A stretch of 64,000 nucleotides of DNA from Burkholderia sp. Nafp2/4-1b (GCF_003635165.1 NZ_ML058606.1:62001-126000); one strand, 5' to 3'. Counted from the stretch's first letter, positions 35,157-45,603 are shown. Made by a program: numbers and translations. Notes: generated by a model not told the origin, from the sequence alone.

Positions 35157-35825
35157 GTGACCGAATGTTTTGCCGATCGCACCGACGCGGGGCGCCAGCT
35201 CGCGCACGCGCTGCAGGAGTATGCGGGGCGTCTCGACGTCGTCGTGCTCGCGCTGCCGCGCGGCGGTGTGCCGGTGGCATTGCCGGTCGCGCTGGCGCTG
35301 CGCGCGCCGCTCGACGTGCTGGTCGTGCGCAAGCTCGGCATGCCGTCCGATCCCGAATTCGCGATCGGTGCGATCGCGACCGGCGGCGCCATTCATCTGC
35401 AGCATGCGGCGATTCGCGCGATGGGCGTGACCGATGCGCAACTGGCCGACGTGATCGTGCGCGAAACCGCCGAACTGCAACGCCGCGACGTGTTGTATCG
35501 CGGTGCCCGGCCGCCGCTGCCCGTCGATGGCCGGACCGCGATCGTCGTCGACGACGGCGTCGCGACCGGCGCGTCGATGCGCGTCGCGTTGCAGGCCCTG
35601 CGCGAGCGCCATCCCGCGCGCATCGTGGCCGCCGCGCCCGTCGCGCCGGCCGGCACGCGACATGTGTTCGACGATCTGGCCGATGCGTTCGTGACGGTGT
35701 TGCAGCCGCGGCCGTTCTTCGGGATCAGCCAGTTCTACGCGCGTTTCGACCAGACCGCGGACGACGAGGTGCGCGCGCTGCTCGATGCGGCCCGCGTGCA
35801 GGACGGCGGCATCACGTCCGTTTGA
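35157..35825 (+). CDS. Phosphoribosyltransferase-fold protein
   Basis: 222 residues. VVDDGVATGAS is the PRPP-binding loop of type I phosphoribosyltransferases; FADRTDAGRQLAHAL and ALPRGGVPVA at the N-terminus and the tail FYARFDQTADDEV fit the large group often found fused or next to hydrolases. GTG 35157 has AGGGAG in front and gives the usual N-terminus; the ATG at 35094 would add 21 residues. Substrate unknown. Its last 14 bp overlap the end of the convergent depolymerase gene. Confidence 0.8.
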   Translation: MTECFADRTDAGRQLAHALQEYAGRLDVVVLALPRGGVPVALPVALALRAPLDVLVVRKLGMPSDPEFAIGAIATGGAIHLQHAAIRAMGVTDAQLADVIVRETAELQRRDVLYRGARPPLPVDGRTAIVVDDGVATGASMRVALQALRERHPARIVAAAPVAPAGTRHVFDDLADAFVTVLQPRPFFGISQFYARFDQTADDEVRALLDAARVQDGGITSV

Positions 35826-37035
35826 CCCGGCGCCGGCGTGCGCGCGGGCGTGCGGCTTCGGCCTGCGCGAATACGCGCTGCAGCGCCGGATGGACGTCGC
35901 CGTGCCAGCGCGGCCCCGTGAACAGCCCGTAGTGGTCGCATTCGTCGACATCGAAACGATGACGGTCGCCGGCCGCCAGCCCGCGGCACATGTCGAGCGC
36001 CGCATGCGTCTGCCCGGCGCCGGTGACCGCATCGCAGCCGCCTTCGACCGTCAGCAGCGCGACACCGCGCAGCGCGGCCGGTTCCACGCGCTGGCCGCCG
36101 ACGTCCCACGTGCCATTCGCGAGACGCATCCGCTGGAACACGATATCGACGGTATCGAGGAAATATTCGGCCGGCATGTCGAGTAGCGCCGTGTATTCGC
36201 GCAGCGCGCGCCGCGCGTCGGCCAGCGCCGTCAGGTCGAACTGCGACGCGGCGCGCGCGTAGTCCTCGATCAGCAGCAGGAAGCGTTGCGGATACAGCAG
36301 CGCGATTTCACCTTGCTGAAGATAGGTCGGGAACACGTGGCGGCCGTGGCCGGGAAAGCGGGGCGGCACGATGTCGATCAGGTGGCGGCGGCACCACGCG
36401 AGCGAATGCGCCGCGGCTGTCGTGCCGAGCGTGGTCGGATTGATGCGCGCATCGAGCGGGCCGCCAATCAGCGTGACGCTCGCGGGCGGCGCCAGGCCGC
36501 GAGCGGCGCGCAGCGCCAGTGCGCCGAGCGCGGGGACGGTTGCCTGGCATACGGCGACGACATGCAGCGGGCGGTCGTCGCGAACCAGCGCGTCGACGAA
36601 GCCGTCGAGCGTCGCCACGTACTCGTCCAGCCCGAAGCGGCCCGACGCGAGCGGCACGTCGCGCGCATTGACCCAGTCGGTCACGCACACGTCGCCGTCG
36701 GCGAGCAGTGCCTCGACGGTCTCCCGCATCATCACGGCCGCATGCCCCGCGAGCGGCGCGCACAGCAGCAGCGTGCGCCGCGCACCGTCGCGGGCGAAGC
36801 GTCGCAACTGGCAGAACGGCGTGCGCGCGACGATCCGCTCGTCGACGGCCGGCCGCCGGATCTCGAAGCGCGGCGGCCCGGCGGCCGGCCCGAGCAGCGG
36901 CTCGAACAGGTCGTCATAGCACGACGATGCGGCGTTCGGCAGCGTCGCGGCGGGCCACACGTCGAACGCGTGACGCGTCGCTTCGCGCCAGGCGCGCATC
37001 CATTCCCGCTGCTGCTCGACGACGGCATACCACAT
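35812..37035 (-). CDS. phaZ: Intracellular poly(3-hydroxybutyrate) depolymerase
   Basis: 407-residue alpha/beta hydrolase-type enzyme that degrades stored PHB granules. Instead of a serine lipase box it has cysteine: VAVCQATVPAL (Cys163), with Asp335 (GGCDAVTG) and His368 (CDHYGLF). These spacings (172 and 33 residues) equal those I recall for the Ralstonia PhaZa1 triad (183/355/388). N-terminus MWYAVVEQQREWM is typical. ATG 37035 rather than the longer open frame. Overlaps the phosphoribosyltransferase gene tail-to-tail. Confidence 0.88.
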   Translation of the reverse strand: MWYAVVEQQREWMRAWREATRHAFDVWPAATLPNAASSCYDDLFEPLLGPAAGPPRFEIRRPAVDERIVARTPFCQLRRFARDGARRTLLLCAPLAGHAAVMMRETVEALLADGDVCVTDWVNARDVPLASGRFGLDEYVATLDGFVDALVRDDRPLHVVAVCQATVPALGALALRAARGLAPPASVTLIGGPLDARINPTTLGTTAAAHSLAWCRRHLIDIVPPRFPGHGRHVFPTYLQQGEIALLYPQRFLLLIEDYARAASQFDLTALADARRALREYTALLDMPAEYFLDTVDIVFQRMRLANGTWDVGGQRVEPAALRGVALLTVEGGCDAVTGAGQTHAALDMCRGLAAGDRHRFDVDECDHYGLFTGPRWHGDVHPALQRVFAQAEAARPRARRRRVKRT

Positions 37036-37213
37036 GGCGAACCTTGGGCGGAAGGGGCGTGAATCTGCATTATGGTCACTCCGGCCGCCGAGCGGGTGTC
37101 TGAAACGTGACCAAATGAAGCGCGTCCTTCCCGCATCTTCCGGCATCGCGCTAGGCGGTGACGCGCGGCGCTGCTACAGTCGTCGGTCCCATTCCTCAAG
37201 CGGAGCGTTTGCG

Positions 37214-37843
37214 ATGAAGCTGATCGGCATGCTGGATTCCCCGTTCGTGCGCCGTGTCGCCATTTCGGCGAAGCTGCTCGACTTGCCGTTCGAACACGAG
37301 TCGGTGTCGGTGTTCCGTCACTTCGACCGGTTCCGGGCGCTGAACCCGGTCGTGAAGGCGCCGACGCTCGTGACCGACGACGGGACGACGCTGATCGATT
37401 CGTCGCTGATCGTCGACTACCTCGACCATCGCGTCGCGCCGGAGCGGCGCCTGCTGCCCGATGCGGCCGACGCACGGCTGCGCGCGCTGGTTCCGGTCGG
37501 ATTCGCGCTGGCGGCGGCCGAGAAGACGGTGCAGGTCGTGTACGAACAAATGCTGCGGCCGTCCGACAAGCAGCACGCCCCTTGGCTCGAGCGGGTCCTG
37601 AGCCAGCTCGACGCCGCGTACGGCGAGCTCGAGCCGCTCGTCGCGGCCGCGAACGGCTGGCTCGGCGGCGCGCGCCTGCTGCAGTCCGACGTGACCGTCG
37701 CCGTCGCATGGCGCTTCACGCAGTTCATGGCTGGCGACTACCCGGCGCTCGCGCGGATCGATCCGGCCCGTTATCCGGCGCTGGCCGCGCACTCGGCGCG
37801 CGCGGAAGCACTGCCGGCGTTCGTCGAGACGCCGCTCGACTGA
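37214..37843 (+). CDS. Glutathione S-transferase family protein
   Basis: 209 residues. N-terminal thioredoxin-like domain (1-80) with SPFVRRVAISAKLLDLPFEH and the cis-Pro region KAPTLV, then the glutathione-binding DSSLIVDYLD; helical C-terminal domain to the end. Serine in SPFVRR is the likely catalytic residue. General detoxification role; substrate unknown. Stand-alone gene with AGCGGAG upstream. Confidence 0.87.
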   Translation: MKLIGMLDSPFVRRVAISAKLLDLPFEHESVSVFRHFDRFRALNPVVKAPTLVTDDGTTLIDSSLIVDYLDHRVAPERRLLPDAADARLRALVPVGFALAAAEKTVQVVYEQMLRPSDKQHAPWLERVLSQLDAAYGELEPLVAAANGWLGGARLLQSDVTVAVAWRFTQFMAGDYPALARIDPARYPALAAHSARAEALPAFVETPLD

Positions 37844-38196
37844 AGCGGGCGTCGCTCGCGGCGGCCCAGGCGTGAGCACGAGCACGGGCGAGGGCGGCAG
37901 GACCATGTCGTGCCGCGCCGCGACCCCTGCCGACTTCCGCCGCTCATGGGGGCGACGGCGTCCTCGGGGCGTCCGATCACGCGTGATTGTTCGGCGCGGC
38001 GAGCACCAGAACCGCATCTCCCGCGCTGCCTTGCTCGCGCGAACAACCGCGAACTACCCGCTCAGCCCCGCCCGGCAAGGACGAGCCGATTGTTCTCGCG
38101 CGCTGACAAGTGACTTCGCATTCGCGCCGTTTATCCGGATGCCGCCCGTCCCTAGAATTCACTCCATCGAATATGCATTGCCTGATGGAGCCGAAG
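37844..38196. other. 353-bp gap after the GST gene
   Basis: No gene or strong hairpin recognised. TAGAAT at 38153-38158 could be the -10 box of the small downstream frame, without a good -35. Confidence 0.35.
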
Positions 38197-38391
38197 ATGA
38201 GAGCGCTGATCGAATCGAGCCTGTACCACCCGTCCGTCCTGTTGCCGCTGGCCGCGCTGACGCAGCTGATGGTCGAGCGCGACTTCAATCTCGGCCAGGT
38301 CGGGCTGATCGTCGCCGCGCGGGGCGCGCAGGCCGCGGTGTCGCGTTCGCGCGCACTGATCTTCTGCCGCCACTGCGAAGCGCACGCATGA
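38197..38391 (+). CDS. Small hypothetical protein
   Basis: 64 residues; no family recognised. The frame looks coding (G/C third positions, balanced composition): ALIESSLYHPSVLLPLAAL then RDFNLGQVGLIVAARG. ATG 38197 follows TGGAG at 6 bases; in-frame ATGs at 38173 and 38185 lack such a site. A strong + terminator sits 87 bp after the stop. A hydrophobic N-terminal half suggests membrane or partner contact; function unknown. Confidence 0.55.
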   Translation: MRALIESSLYHPSVLLPLAALTQLMVERDFNLGQVGLIVAARGAQAAVSRSRALIFCRHCEAHA

Positions 38392-38428
38392 GCGCGCATC
38401 CGATGCCGTTCCCTCCGATGAATCGATG

Positions 38429-38461
38429 AAAAAAAGCCCGGCCGGCGCAAGCCGGTCGGGC
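38429..38461 (-). terminator. Terminator of the minus-strand MHS transporter
   Basis: GCCCG-GCCGGC / GCCGGT-CGGGC stem (38436-38461) with loop GCAA; on the minus strand it is followed by seven T (38435-38429). It lies 70 bp past the transporter stop. Confidence 0.88.
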
Positions 38462-38477
38462 AGATCGGATTCGAGCG

Positions 38478-38503
38478 AGCCCCGGCTTCGGCCGGGGCTT
38501 TTT
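38478..38503 (+). terminator. Terminator of the small + gene
   Basis: AGCCCCGGC / GCCGGGGCT with loop TTCG, then five T. It and the opposite terminator sit side by side between convergent genes. Confidence 0.88.
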
Positions 38504-38530
38504 CATGCGCGCTCGGCGCTCGGGCAACGC

Positions 38531-40015
38531 TCAAGCGCGGGCGGTTGCCGCGACGCCGTAGATCTCCGTGTCCTCTTCCTCGCGCAGCTGGCGCACCAGC
38601 TGGTGGGCTTCACGATGCGACGCGACGGCCGGCGGCGAGCCCAGCAGCGGCTGGCGCGCGGTTTCGGCGAGCGCGACGACCGACACGATGCCGATCACGG
38701 CAGCGCCCATCATGTAGTACGCGGGCATCATCAGGTTGTGCGTCACGTCGACGAGCCATGCGGTCATCAGCGGCGTGGTGCCGCCGAACAGCGACACCGA
38801 CACGTTGAAGCCGATCGCGAGCGCGCCGTAGCGGATCTCGGTCGGGAACAGCGCCGGCAGCGCCGACGGCATCACGCCGGTGAAGCACGACAGCAGCACG
38901 CCGAGGATCAGCAGGCCGCCGAACACCGACGCGGTGGTGCCCGCATGGATCAGCAGCATCGACGGGATCGACAGCACGAGCAGGCCGACGCAGCCGGCCA
39001 GCATCACGGGCTTGCGGCCGATCTTGTCCGACAGGCGGCCGGCGGCGAGCGTCAGCGGCATCATCAGCACCATCACGATCAGCACCAGCACGAGGCTGTG
39101 CGACTCGTCGAAGTGCAGGGTCGACGACATGAAGCTCGGCAGGTACGACAGCACCATGTAGTCGGTCACGTTGAAGATCAGCACGAGGCCGACGCAGAGC
39201 AGCAGCGCGCGCCAGTTGCGCATCAGCGTTTCGCGGAAGCGCGCCTTCGGCACGGCCTTGTCCTGCGCTTCGCGCTCTTCGGCCTGGCGCTTGAACGCCG
39301 GCGTTTCCTCGAGCTTCATCCGGATGTACAGGCCGATCAGGCCGAGCGGGCCCGCGATCAGGAACGGCACGCGCCAGCCCCACGACAGCAGCGCTTCCTG
39401 CGACAGCGACGCCGTGAGCAGCGCGACGACGCCCGCACCCATCACGTAGCCGATCAGCGTGCCGAACTCGAGGAAGCTGCCCATGAAGCCGCGGCGCTTG
39501 TCGGTCGAGAACTCGGCGATGAAGGTCGCCGCGCCGCCGTATTCGCCGCCGGTCGAGAAGCCCTGCACGAGGCGGGCGGCGAGCAGCAGGATCGGCGCCA
39601 TGATGCCGATCGACGAATAGCTCGGGATCAGGCCGATCGCGAAGGTGCCGACGGCCATCATGATCATCGTGGCCGCAAGCACGCGCTGGCGGCCGATGCG
39701 GTCGCCGAGCGGGCCGAACACCATGCCGCCGAGCGGGCGCACGAGGAACGCGGCCGCGAACGTGCCGAAGGTCGCGAGCAGCTGCGCGGACGGGCTGCTG
39801 GACGGGAAGAACACCTTGCCGAGCGTGACGGCGATATAGCTGTAGACGCCGAAGTCGAACCATTCCATCGCATTGCCGATGGCCATCGCGCTGACGGCGC
39901 GCTTGAGCAGGCTCTGGTCGACGACGGTGATGTCGTCCGCGGCGAGCGTGGTTGCGCCGGACGACGTGGTGGAAGAAGCAGCGGTCGGGCTGACGTGTGT
40001 TGCGGTCAAGGTCAT
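38531..40015 (-). CDS. MFS transporter, MHS family, ProP-like
   Basis: 494 residues, 12 TM segments. ASAMAIGNAMEWFDFGVYSY-type N-terminus (SAMAIGNAMEWFDFGVYSYI), GPLGDRIGRQRVLAAT loop and STGGEYGGAATF in TM4 match ProP, the proline/betaine:H+ symporter; the C-terminal tail is short and charged but has no long coiled coil, so osmosensing is doubtful. ATG 40015 has AGGAG 3 bp away. The predicted promoter lies 390 bp upstream, giving a long leader. Confidence 0.87.
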   Translation of the reverse strand: MTLTATHVSPTAASSTTSSGATTLAADDITVVDQSLLKRAVSAMAIGNAMEWFDFGVYSYIAVTLGKVFFPSSSPSAQLLATFGTFAAAFLVRPLGGMVFGPLGDRIGRQRVLAATMIMMAVGTFAIGLIPSYSSIGIMAPILLLAARLVQGFSTGGEYGGAATFIAEFSTDKRRGFMGSFLEFGTLIGYVMGAGVVALLTASLSQEALLSWGWRVPFLIAGPLGLIGLYIRMKLEETPAFKRQAEEREAQDKAVPKARFRETLMRNWRALLLCVGLVLIFNVTDYMVLSYLPSFMSSTLHFDESHSLVLVLIVMVLMMPLTLAAGRLSDKIGRKPVMLAGCVGLLVLSIPSMLLIHAGTTASVFGGLLILGVLLSCFTGVMPSALPALFPTEIRYGALAIGFNVSVSLFGGTTPLMTAWLVDVTHNLMMPAYYMMGAAVIGIVSVVALAETARQPLLGSPPAVASHREAHQLVRQLREEEDTEIYGVAATARA

Positions 40016-40884
<869 letters not shown>

Positions 40885-40918
40885 ACGCGGCCGCAGGCAT
40901 GGCTGGCGGGAAACGACG

Positions 40919-41653
40919 TCAGGCGGCTTCGGCGGTGTCCGTTGCTGCGGACTGGCGCCACACGCAGGTGCCCTTGACCGACTTGTCGAGCTCGTCGAGC
41001 TGCGTCTGGTGCGCAGCGAGCTCGTCGTCGCTGGCCGCGACGACCGGCAGGTCGAGCGCCGCGAGCGACACGCGCTGGCCGTTCGCCGCGCCGCCGTCGG
41101 CGCCGATGTCGTCCAGCATGTCTATCACGAGGCTGTCCTGGCCGCGCGTCATCGCGAGATAGACCTCCGCGAGCAGCTCCGAGTCGAGCAGTGCGCCGTG
41201 CAGCGTACGGTGCGCGTTGCTGATGCCGAAGCGGTCGCACAGCGCGTCGAGCGAGTTGCGCTTGCCGGGGAACATCTGCTTGGCCTGCACGAGCGTGTCG
41301 ATCACGCCGCCGCAATGCTCGGTAAAGGGCGGCAGGCCGAGCCGCGTGAATTCGGCATCCAGGAACCCGAGGTCGAACGGCGCGTTGTGGATGATCAGCT
41401 CGGCGTCCTTCACGAAGTCGCGAATCTGGTCGACGACTTCCGCGAACTTCGGCTTGTCGCTCAGGAACTCGGTCGTGAGGCCGTGCACGGCCAGCGCGCC
41501 CGGATCGCTGTCGCGCTCGGGGTTCACGTAGATGTGCAGGTTGTTGCCGGTGAGCCGCCGGTTCAGCAGCTCGACGCAGCCGATTTCGATCAGGCGGTCG
41601 CCGGTGCGGGGATTCAGGCCGGTGGTTTCGGTATCGAGAATGATCTGGCGCAT
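40919..41653 (-). CDS. dnaQ: DNA polymerase III epsilon subunit (3'-5' proofreading exonuclease)
   Basis: 244 residues. DEDDh exonuclease: Asp7 and Glu9 in LDTETTG, Asp94 in NAPFDLGF, and His152/Asp157 in HGALLDSELL. The C-terminal 60 residues are the flexible part that binds the polymerase alpha subunit. Follows rnhA on the same strand (38 bp), the widespread rnhA-dnaQ pairing, here co-directional rather than divergent as in E. coli. Confidence 0.95.
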   Translation of the reverse strand: MRQIILDTETTGLNPRTGDRLIEIGCVELLNRRLTGNNLHIYVNPERDSDPGALAVHGLTTEFLSDKPKFAEVVDQIRDFVKDAELIIHNAPFDLGFLDAEFTRLGLPPFTEHCGGVIDTLVQAKQMFPGKRNSLDALCDRFGISNAHRTLHGALLDSELLAEVYLAMTRGQDSLVIDMLDDIGADGGAANGQRVSLAALDLPVVAASDDELAAHQTQLDELDKSVKGTCVWRQSAATDTAEAA

Positions 41654-41691
41654 GTCGGATAAATCGGGAAAGACAGTAGGGCGGCCTGGGT

Positions 41692-42135
41692 TCAGGCCAC
41701 GAGCGATTCGACGCCGCGATTGGCGAGCGCGTCCGCGCGTTCGTTTTCGGGATGGCCCGCGTGGCCTTTCACCCAGCGCCACTCGATCTCGTGCTGCGCG
41801 ACAAGCGCATCGAGCCGTTTCCACAGGTCGGCGTTCTTCACGGGCGTTTTCGCCGCGGTCACCCAGCCTTTCTTCTTCCAGCCGTGGATCCACTCGCTGA
41901 TGCCTTTCTGCACGTATTGCGAGTCGGTGTGGACGATCACGCGGCACGGCCGCTTCAGCGCCTCGAGCGCGGCGATCACGCCCATCAGTTCCATGCGGTT
42001 GTTGGTCGTGTTGGGCTCGCCGCCGAACAGCTCCTTTTCGCGGTCGCCGTAGCGCAGCAGTGCGCCCCAGCCGCCGGGGCCGGGGTTGCCCTTGCAGGCG
42101 CCGTCGGTATAGATGTCGATGGTGTCGGTGGTCAT
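41692..42135 (-). CDS. rnhA: Ribonuclease HI
   Basis: 147 residues. Degrades RNA in RNA-DNA hybrids such as R-loops and primers. Catalytic acidic residues: Asp11 ([11 protein letters not shown]), Glu49 (NRMEL), Asp71 (HTDSQYV), Asp135 (NERADALA); the basic handle [10 protein letters not shown] is present. ATG overlaps the stop of the upstream methyltransferase gene, so the two are coupled. Confidence 0.96.
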   Translation of the reverse strand: MTTDTIDIYTDGACKGNPGPGGWGALLRYGDREKELFGGEPNTTNNRMELMGVIAALEALKRPCRVIVHTDSQYVQKGISEWIHGWKKKGWVTAAKTPVKNADLWKRLDALVAQHEIEWRWVKGHAGHPENERADALANRGVESLVA

Positions 42136-42944
42136 GAATGTTCTTGATGGGTGGTCGGGGTGGCCGCCGGCGTGAGGCCCGGCGCGAGCACGGGCTTCTT
42201 GATCTTGATCGGGCCGATCAGGCGCATGCCGCGCACGCGCTTGACGGCCGTCACCATGTAGACGGCGCCGAAGATCGGCCACCAGCGGTCGCCGGCGGCT
42301 TCCATGAAGCCGTAGCGGGCAAGCCATTTGTCGGTGACGAGCGGCGGCCGGTAGCAGCCGAAGCGGCCGCGCTCGAGGTCGAAGCCGAGCAGCTTGATCC
42401 AGTCCTTCAACCGGATGAACGCGATCTGGTCGCGCGTGGCGGGCACGAACGGCCGATTCGCCATGCGCCCGAACGTTTGCCGCATGCCCCACAGGCTCAG
42501 CGAATTGAAGCCGGTGATCACGAGCTGGCCTTCCGGCATCAGCACGCGTTCGGCCTCGCGCAGCAACCGGTGAGGGTCGGACGTGAATTCGAGCGTGTGC
42601 GGCATCACGATCAGGTCCACGCTTTGCGACTCGAACGGCAGGTCGAGCAGGTCGCACCAGGTCGTGCTGCGACCGGCCGGTGCCGGTTCGGGCGTGTGCG
42701 CAGCGCGCGCCCACGGATATTGATAGGGTGCGCTCGCGCCGCTCGCCGGATCGAGCACGAGGCCGCGATACGGCATGCGGTTCTCGCGCAGCGCATCGAG
42801 CTGCGGCAGGCCGAGCTGGAGCGCATGAAACCCGAACACGTCGGATACGATCCGGTCGAGCTGCGCCTGCTCCCAGCCCAGCACGTAGCGGCCGGGCGGC
42901 GAATCGGTCCAGGCGGGCCAGTCTATAATTTGTGGATCGGACAT
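42132..42944 (-). CDS. SAM-dependent methyltransferase (type 11)
   Basis: 270 residues. Class I methyltransferase domain in the middle: [20 protein letters not shown] is motif II/post I and [19 protein letters not shown] motif III-like, as in the group encoded beside rnhA/dnaQ/gloB in many proteobacteria. Motif I is weak ([10 protein letters not shown]), so SAM binding is likely but not certain. Target unknown. Starts only 18 bp from the divergent gloB start. Confidence 0.82.
   Translation of the reverse strand: MSDPQIIDWPAWTDSPPGRYVLGWEQAQLDRIVSDVFGFHALQLGLPQLDALRENRMPYRGLVLDPASGASAPYQYPWARAAHTPEPAPAGRSTTWCDLLDLPFESQSVDLIVMPHTLEFTSDPHRLLREAERVLMPEGQLVITGFNSLSLWGMRQTFGRMANRPFVPATRDQIAFIRLKDWIKLLGFDLERGRFGCYRPPLVTDKWLARYGFMEAAGDRWWPIFGAVYMVTAVKRVRGMRLIGPIKIKKPVLAPGLTPAATPTTHQEHS
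42924..42929 (+). promoter_or_regulatory. -10 box for gloB
   Basis: Consensus TATAAT inside the first codons of the divergent methyltransferase gene, 33 bp before the gloB ATG. No good -35 is visible. Confidence 0.5.
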
Positions 42945-42962
42945 AACGATGGTTGCGCGCCC

Positions 42963-43769
42963 ATGAACGAGCTGGAATACGTGCCGGTGCCGGCATTCGA
43001 AGACAATTACATCTGGCTCGTCTCGGACGGCCGCGATGCGATCGCCGTCGACCCGGGTGAAGCCGCGCCGGTGCGTCGTGTTCTTGCCGAACGCGGCTGG
43101 CGGTTGACCGCTATTTTACTCACGCACCACCACGCCGACCATGTCGGCGGTGTCGCGGCACTGCGCGATAGCCAACCGGACGATGCTCCGCTCGTCGTAT
43201 ACGGCCCCGACGCCGAGGCGATCGGCGTGGTCACGCGGCCGCTGGCAGGCGGCGATCGCGTGACGATCGACGCGCCGGCGCTCTCGTTCGACGTGCTGGA
43301 CGTGCCGGGTCATACGCGCGGCCACATTGCTTATTTTCAAACGGCCGGTCAAGGAGCAGCGGCGCCTCACGTGTTCTGCGGCGACACGCTGTTCTCGTGC
43401 GGCTGCGGGCGGCTGTTCGAAGGCACGCCCGCGCAGATGCTCGCGTCGCTCGACGCGCTCGCGGCGCTGCCCGGCGACACCCGCGTGCATTGCGCACACG
43501 AATACACGCTGTCGAACATCCGCTTCGCGCTCGCATGCGAGCCGGGCAACGCCGCGCTCGCCGCGTGGCGCGACGACGCGCAGGCGCTGCGTGCGCGCGG
43601 CGTGCCGACGCTGCCCACGACGATCGCGCACGAGCGCGCCGTCAACCCCTTCATGCGGTCGGACAGCACGGCGATCCACGCGACGCTCGAAGCCGAGTTG
43701 CATGAAACGGTGCCGGACCGGCTGGCGGCATTCACGTTGATGCGCGAGTGGAAAAACCGCTTCCGATGA
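42963..43769 (+). CDS. gloB: Hydroxyacylglutathione hydrolase (glyoxalase II)
   Basis: 268 residues. Splits S-D-lactoylglutathione to D-lactate and glutathione, finishing methylglyoxal detoxification. Metallo-beta-lactamase fold with the THHHADH metal motif (54-60), [30 protein letters not shown], and the substrate-binding lysine/arginine-rich tail HAHEYT-type region [10 protein letters not shown]. Divergent from the methyltransferase. Confidence 0.95.
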   Translation: MNELEYVPVPAFEDNYIWLVSDGRDAIAVDPGEAAPVRRVLAERGWRLTAILLTHHHADHVGGVAALRDSQPDDAPLVVYGPDAEAIGVVTRPLAGGDRVTIDAPALSFDVLDVPGHTRGHIAYFQTAGQGAAAPHVFCGDTLFSCGCGRLFEGTPAQMLASLDALAALPGDTRVHCAHEYTLSNIRFALACEPGNAALAAWRDDAQALRARGVPTLPTTIAHERAVNPFMRSDSTAIHATLEAELHETVPDRLAAFTLMREWKNRFR

Positions 43770-43854
43770 CGTATTTCGGAGGACTCCAAACCTCAGGTGG
43801 CGTCTGTAAAAATTGCTGCAAATGTAGGATTTCGCTGAGTTTTCGGTGTTTTTA

Positions 43855-43883
43855 TTGACGTGAAGCACGCACTTCCGTAGTAT
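43855..43883 (+). promoter_or_regulatory. Strong sigma-70 promoter of mltD
   Basis: TTGACG (43855-43860), exact 17-bp spacer, TAGTAT (43878-43883), in a short AT-rich patch. ATG follows 37 bp later. Confidence 0.75.
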
Positions 43884-43920
43884 CGCCTGCAATTTCCAGC
43901 CGTCGGAAGCCGAGATTTTC

Positions 43921-45492
43921 ATGCGACTTATATTGAGTGCGATGGTGGTCCTGCTACTCGCCGCTTGTGCGAGCCAGGCCCCTGTCGCCAACAACGCCGC
44001 CGATTCGCAGGCGACGTCCAACTACCTCCGTAAATCAGCCACCGCCAAAGAAACTGTCGACGTCGACAAGCAATCCGTCGGCGAACTGACCAGTGCAGAC
44101 TCCGATCTGTGGGCGCGCATTCGCCGCGGCTTCCAGATGCCGGACCTGCAGACCGACCTCGTCGACATGCAGACGACGTGGTACACCCAGCGTCCCGATT
44201 ACGTGCAGCGCATGACCGAGCGCTCGCAGAAGTATCTGTATCACATCGTCGAGGAACTCGAGGCGCGCCACATGCCGACCGAGCTCGCGCTGCTGCCGTT
44301 CATCGAATCCGCGTACAACCCGCAGGCGCTGTCGGTCGCGAAGGCGGCCGGCATGTGGCAGTTCATGCCGGGCACGGGCCGGACCTACAACCTGAAGCGC
44401 AACATGTGGCAGGACGAGCGCCGCGACGTGCTCGCGTCGACGAGCGCCGCGCTCGACTACCTGTCGCGCCTGCATGACATGTTCGGCGACTGGTATCTCG
44501 CGCTTGCCGCGTACAACTGGGGCGAGGGCAACGTGCAGCGCGCGATCGCGCGCAACCAGGCGGCCGGCCTGCCGACTGACTACCAGAGCCTGCGGATGCC
44601 GAACGAGACGCGCAACTACGTGCCGAAGCTGCAGGCGGTGAAGAACATCATCGCGAATCCGCAGCAGTTCGGCCTGGTGCTGCCGGACATCCCGAACCAC
44701 CCGTACTTCGTGACGGTCACGACGTCGCACGACATCGACGTCGCGGTTGCCGCGAAGCTCGCGAACCTGTCGCTCGACGAATTCCGCTCGCTGAACCCGT
44801 CGTTCGCGAAGCCGGTGATCCTCGGGGCGACCGAGCCGCAGATCCTGCTGCCGTTCGATAACGCGGCGGCGTTCGAGAAGAACCTGAAGGCGTACAACGG
44901 GCAACTGGCGTCGTGGACCACCTATACGGTCAGCGAGCGCGCGCGTCCGGCCGTGATCGCCGAAAAGATCGGCGTCGACGCCGATACGCTGATGTCGGTC
45001 AACAAGATTCCGGCCGGCATGCGCCTGAAGCCCGGTTCGACGATCGTCGTGCCGCGCGGCGATGACGTCGACGAGGACATCAGCGCCGACGTCGCGGAAA
45101 ACGGCGTGCTCGCGATGGAGCCCGACGTGCCCGACACGCGCAAGATGCTGATCCGCGTGCGCCGCAAGCAATCGATGGCGGCGCTCGCCGGCCGCTACGG
45201 CGTGTCGGTCGGTCAGTTGAAGGCATGGAACCGCACGCATCGCGACATGGTGATGCCGGGCCAGGCGGTCGTGCTGCACGTGCCGGTCGGCCGTGCGGTG
45301 CCGGCCGAGCCGGGGCCGGAGCGGATCGCGACGGCGGTCGGCGGCGCGCACATCGAGCGCGCGAGCTTGTCGGTCGGCGGCAAGTCGCGCGGCGGCAAGC
45401 ACGCGGCCGCGAAGCCCGCGGCACGCGCGGCGAAGGCAGCGCCGGCCAAGGCCGCGCCGAAGGCTGCCGCACATACGGGCAAGAAGAAGTAA
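43921..45492 (+). CDS. mltD: Membrane-bound lytic murein transglycosylase D
   Basis: 523-residue outer-membrane lipoprotein (lipobox LLAACAS, Cys16) that cuts peptidoglycan by lytic transglycosylation. SLT domain about 110-260 with catalytic Glu129 in LLPFIESAYNPQA, then GMWQFMPGTGR and AAYNWGEGNVQRAI. Two LysM peptidoglycan-binding modules follow (about 330-380 and 395-445). The C-terminal 50 residues are Lys/Ala-rich, unusual and of unknown role. Strong promoter and terminator on either side: a single-gene unit. Confidence 0.93.
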   Translation: MRLILSAMVVLLLAACASQAPVANNAADSQATSNYLRKSATAKETVDVDKQSVGELTSADSDLWARIRRGFQMPDLQTDLVDMQTTWYTQRPDYVQRMTERSQKYLYHIVEELEARHMPTELALLPFIESAYNPQALSVAKAAGMWQFMPGTGRTYNLKRNMWQDERRDVLASTSAALDYLSRLHDMFGDWYLALAAYNWGEGNVQRAIARNQAAGLPTDYQSLRMPNETRNYVPKLQAVKNIIANPQQFGLVLPDIPNHPYFVTVTTSHDIDVAVAAKLANLSLDEFRSLNPSFAKPVILGATEPQILLPFDNAAAFEKNLKAYNGQLASWTTYTVSERARPAVIAEKIGVDADTLMSVNKIPAGMRLKPGSTIVVPRGDDVDEDISADVAENGVLAMEPDVPDTRKMLIRVRRKQSMAALAGRYGVSVGQLKAWNRTHRDMVMPGQAVVLHVPVGRAVPAEPGPERIATAVGGAHIERASLSVGGKSRGGKHAAAKPAARAAKAAPAKAAPKAAAHTGKKK

Positions 45493-45572
45493 CGACGTAT
45501 CGCGGTCGCGATCGCGGCGCGACGGTCCGGCAGGGCCGCGCGCTTGCGTTATCATCCGACGAAACGCGCAGC

Positions 45573-45603
45573 AACGCCGTCACCCAGGTGACGGCGTTTT
45601 CGT
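45573..45603 (+). terminator. Terminator after mltD
   Basis: AACGCCGTCACC / GGTGACGGCGTT perfect 12-bp stem with a two-base loop spacing (45573-45584, 45587-45598), then TTTTCGTTT. Confidence 0.9.
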
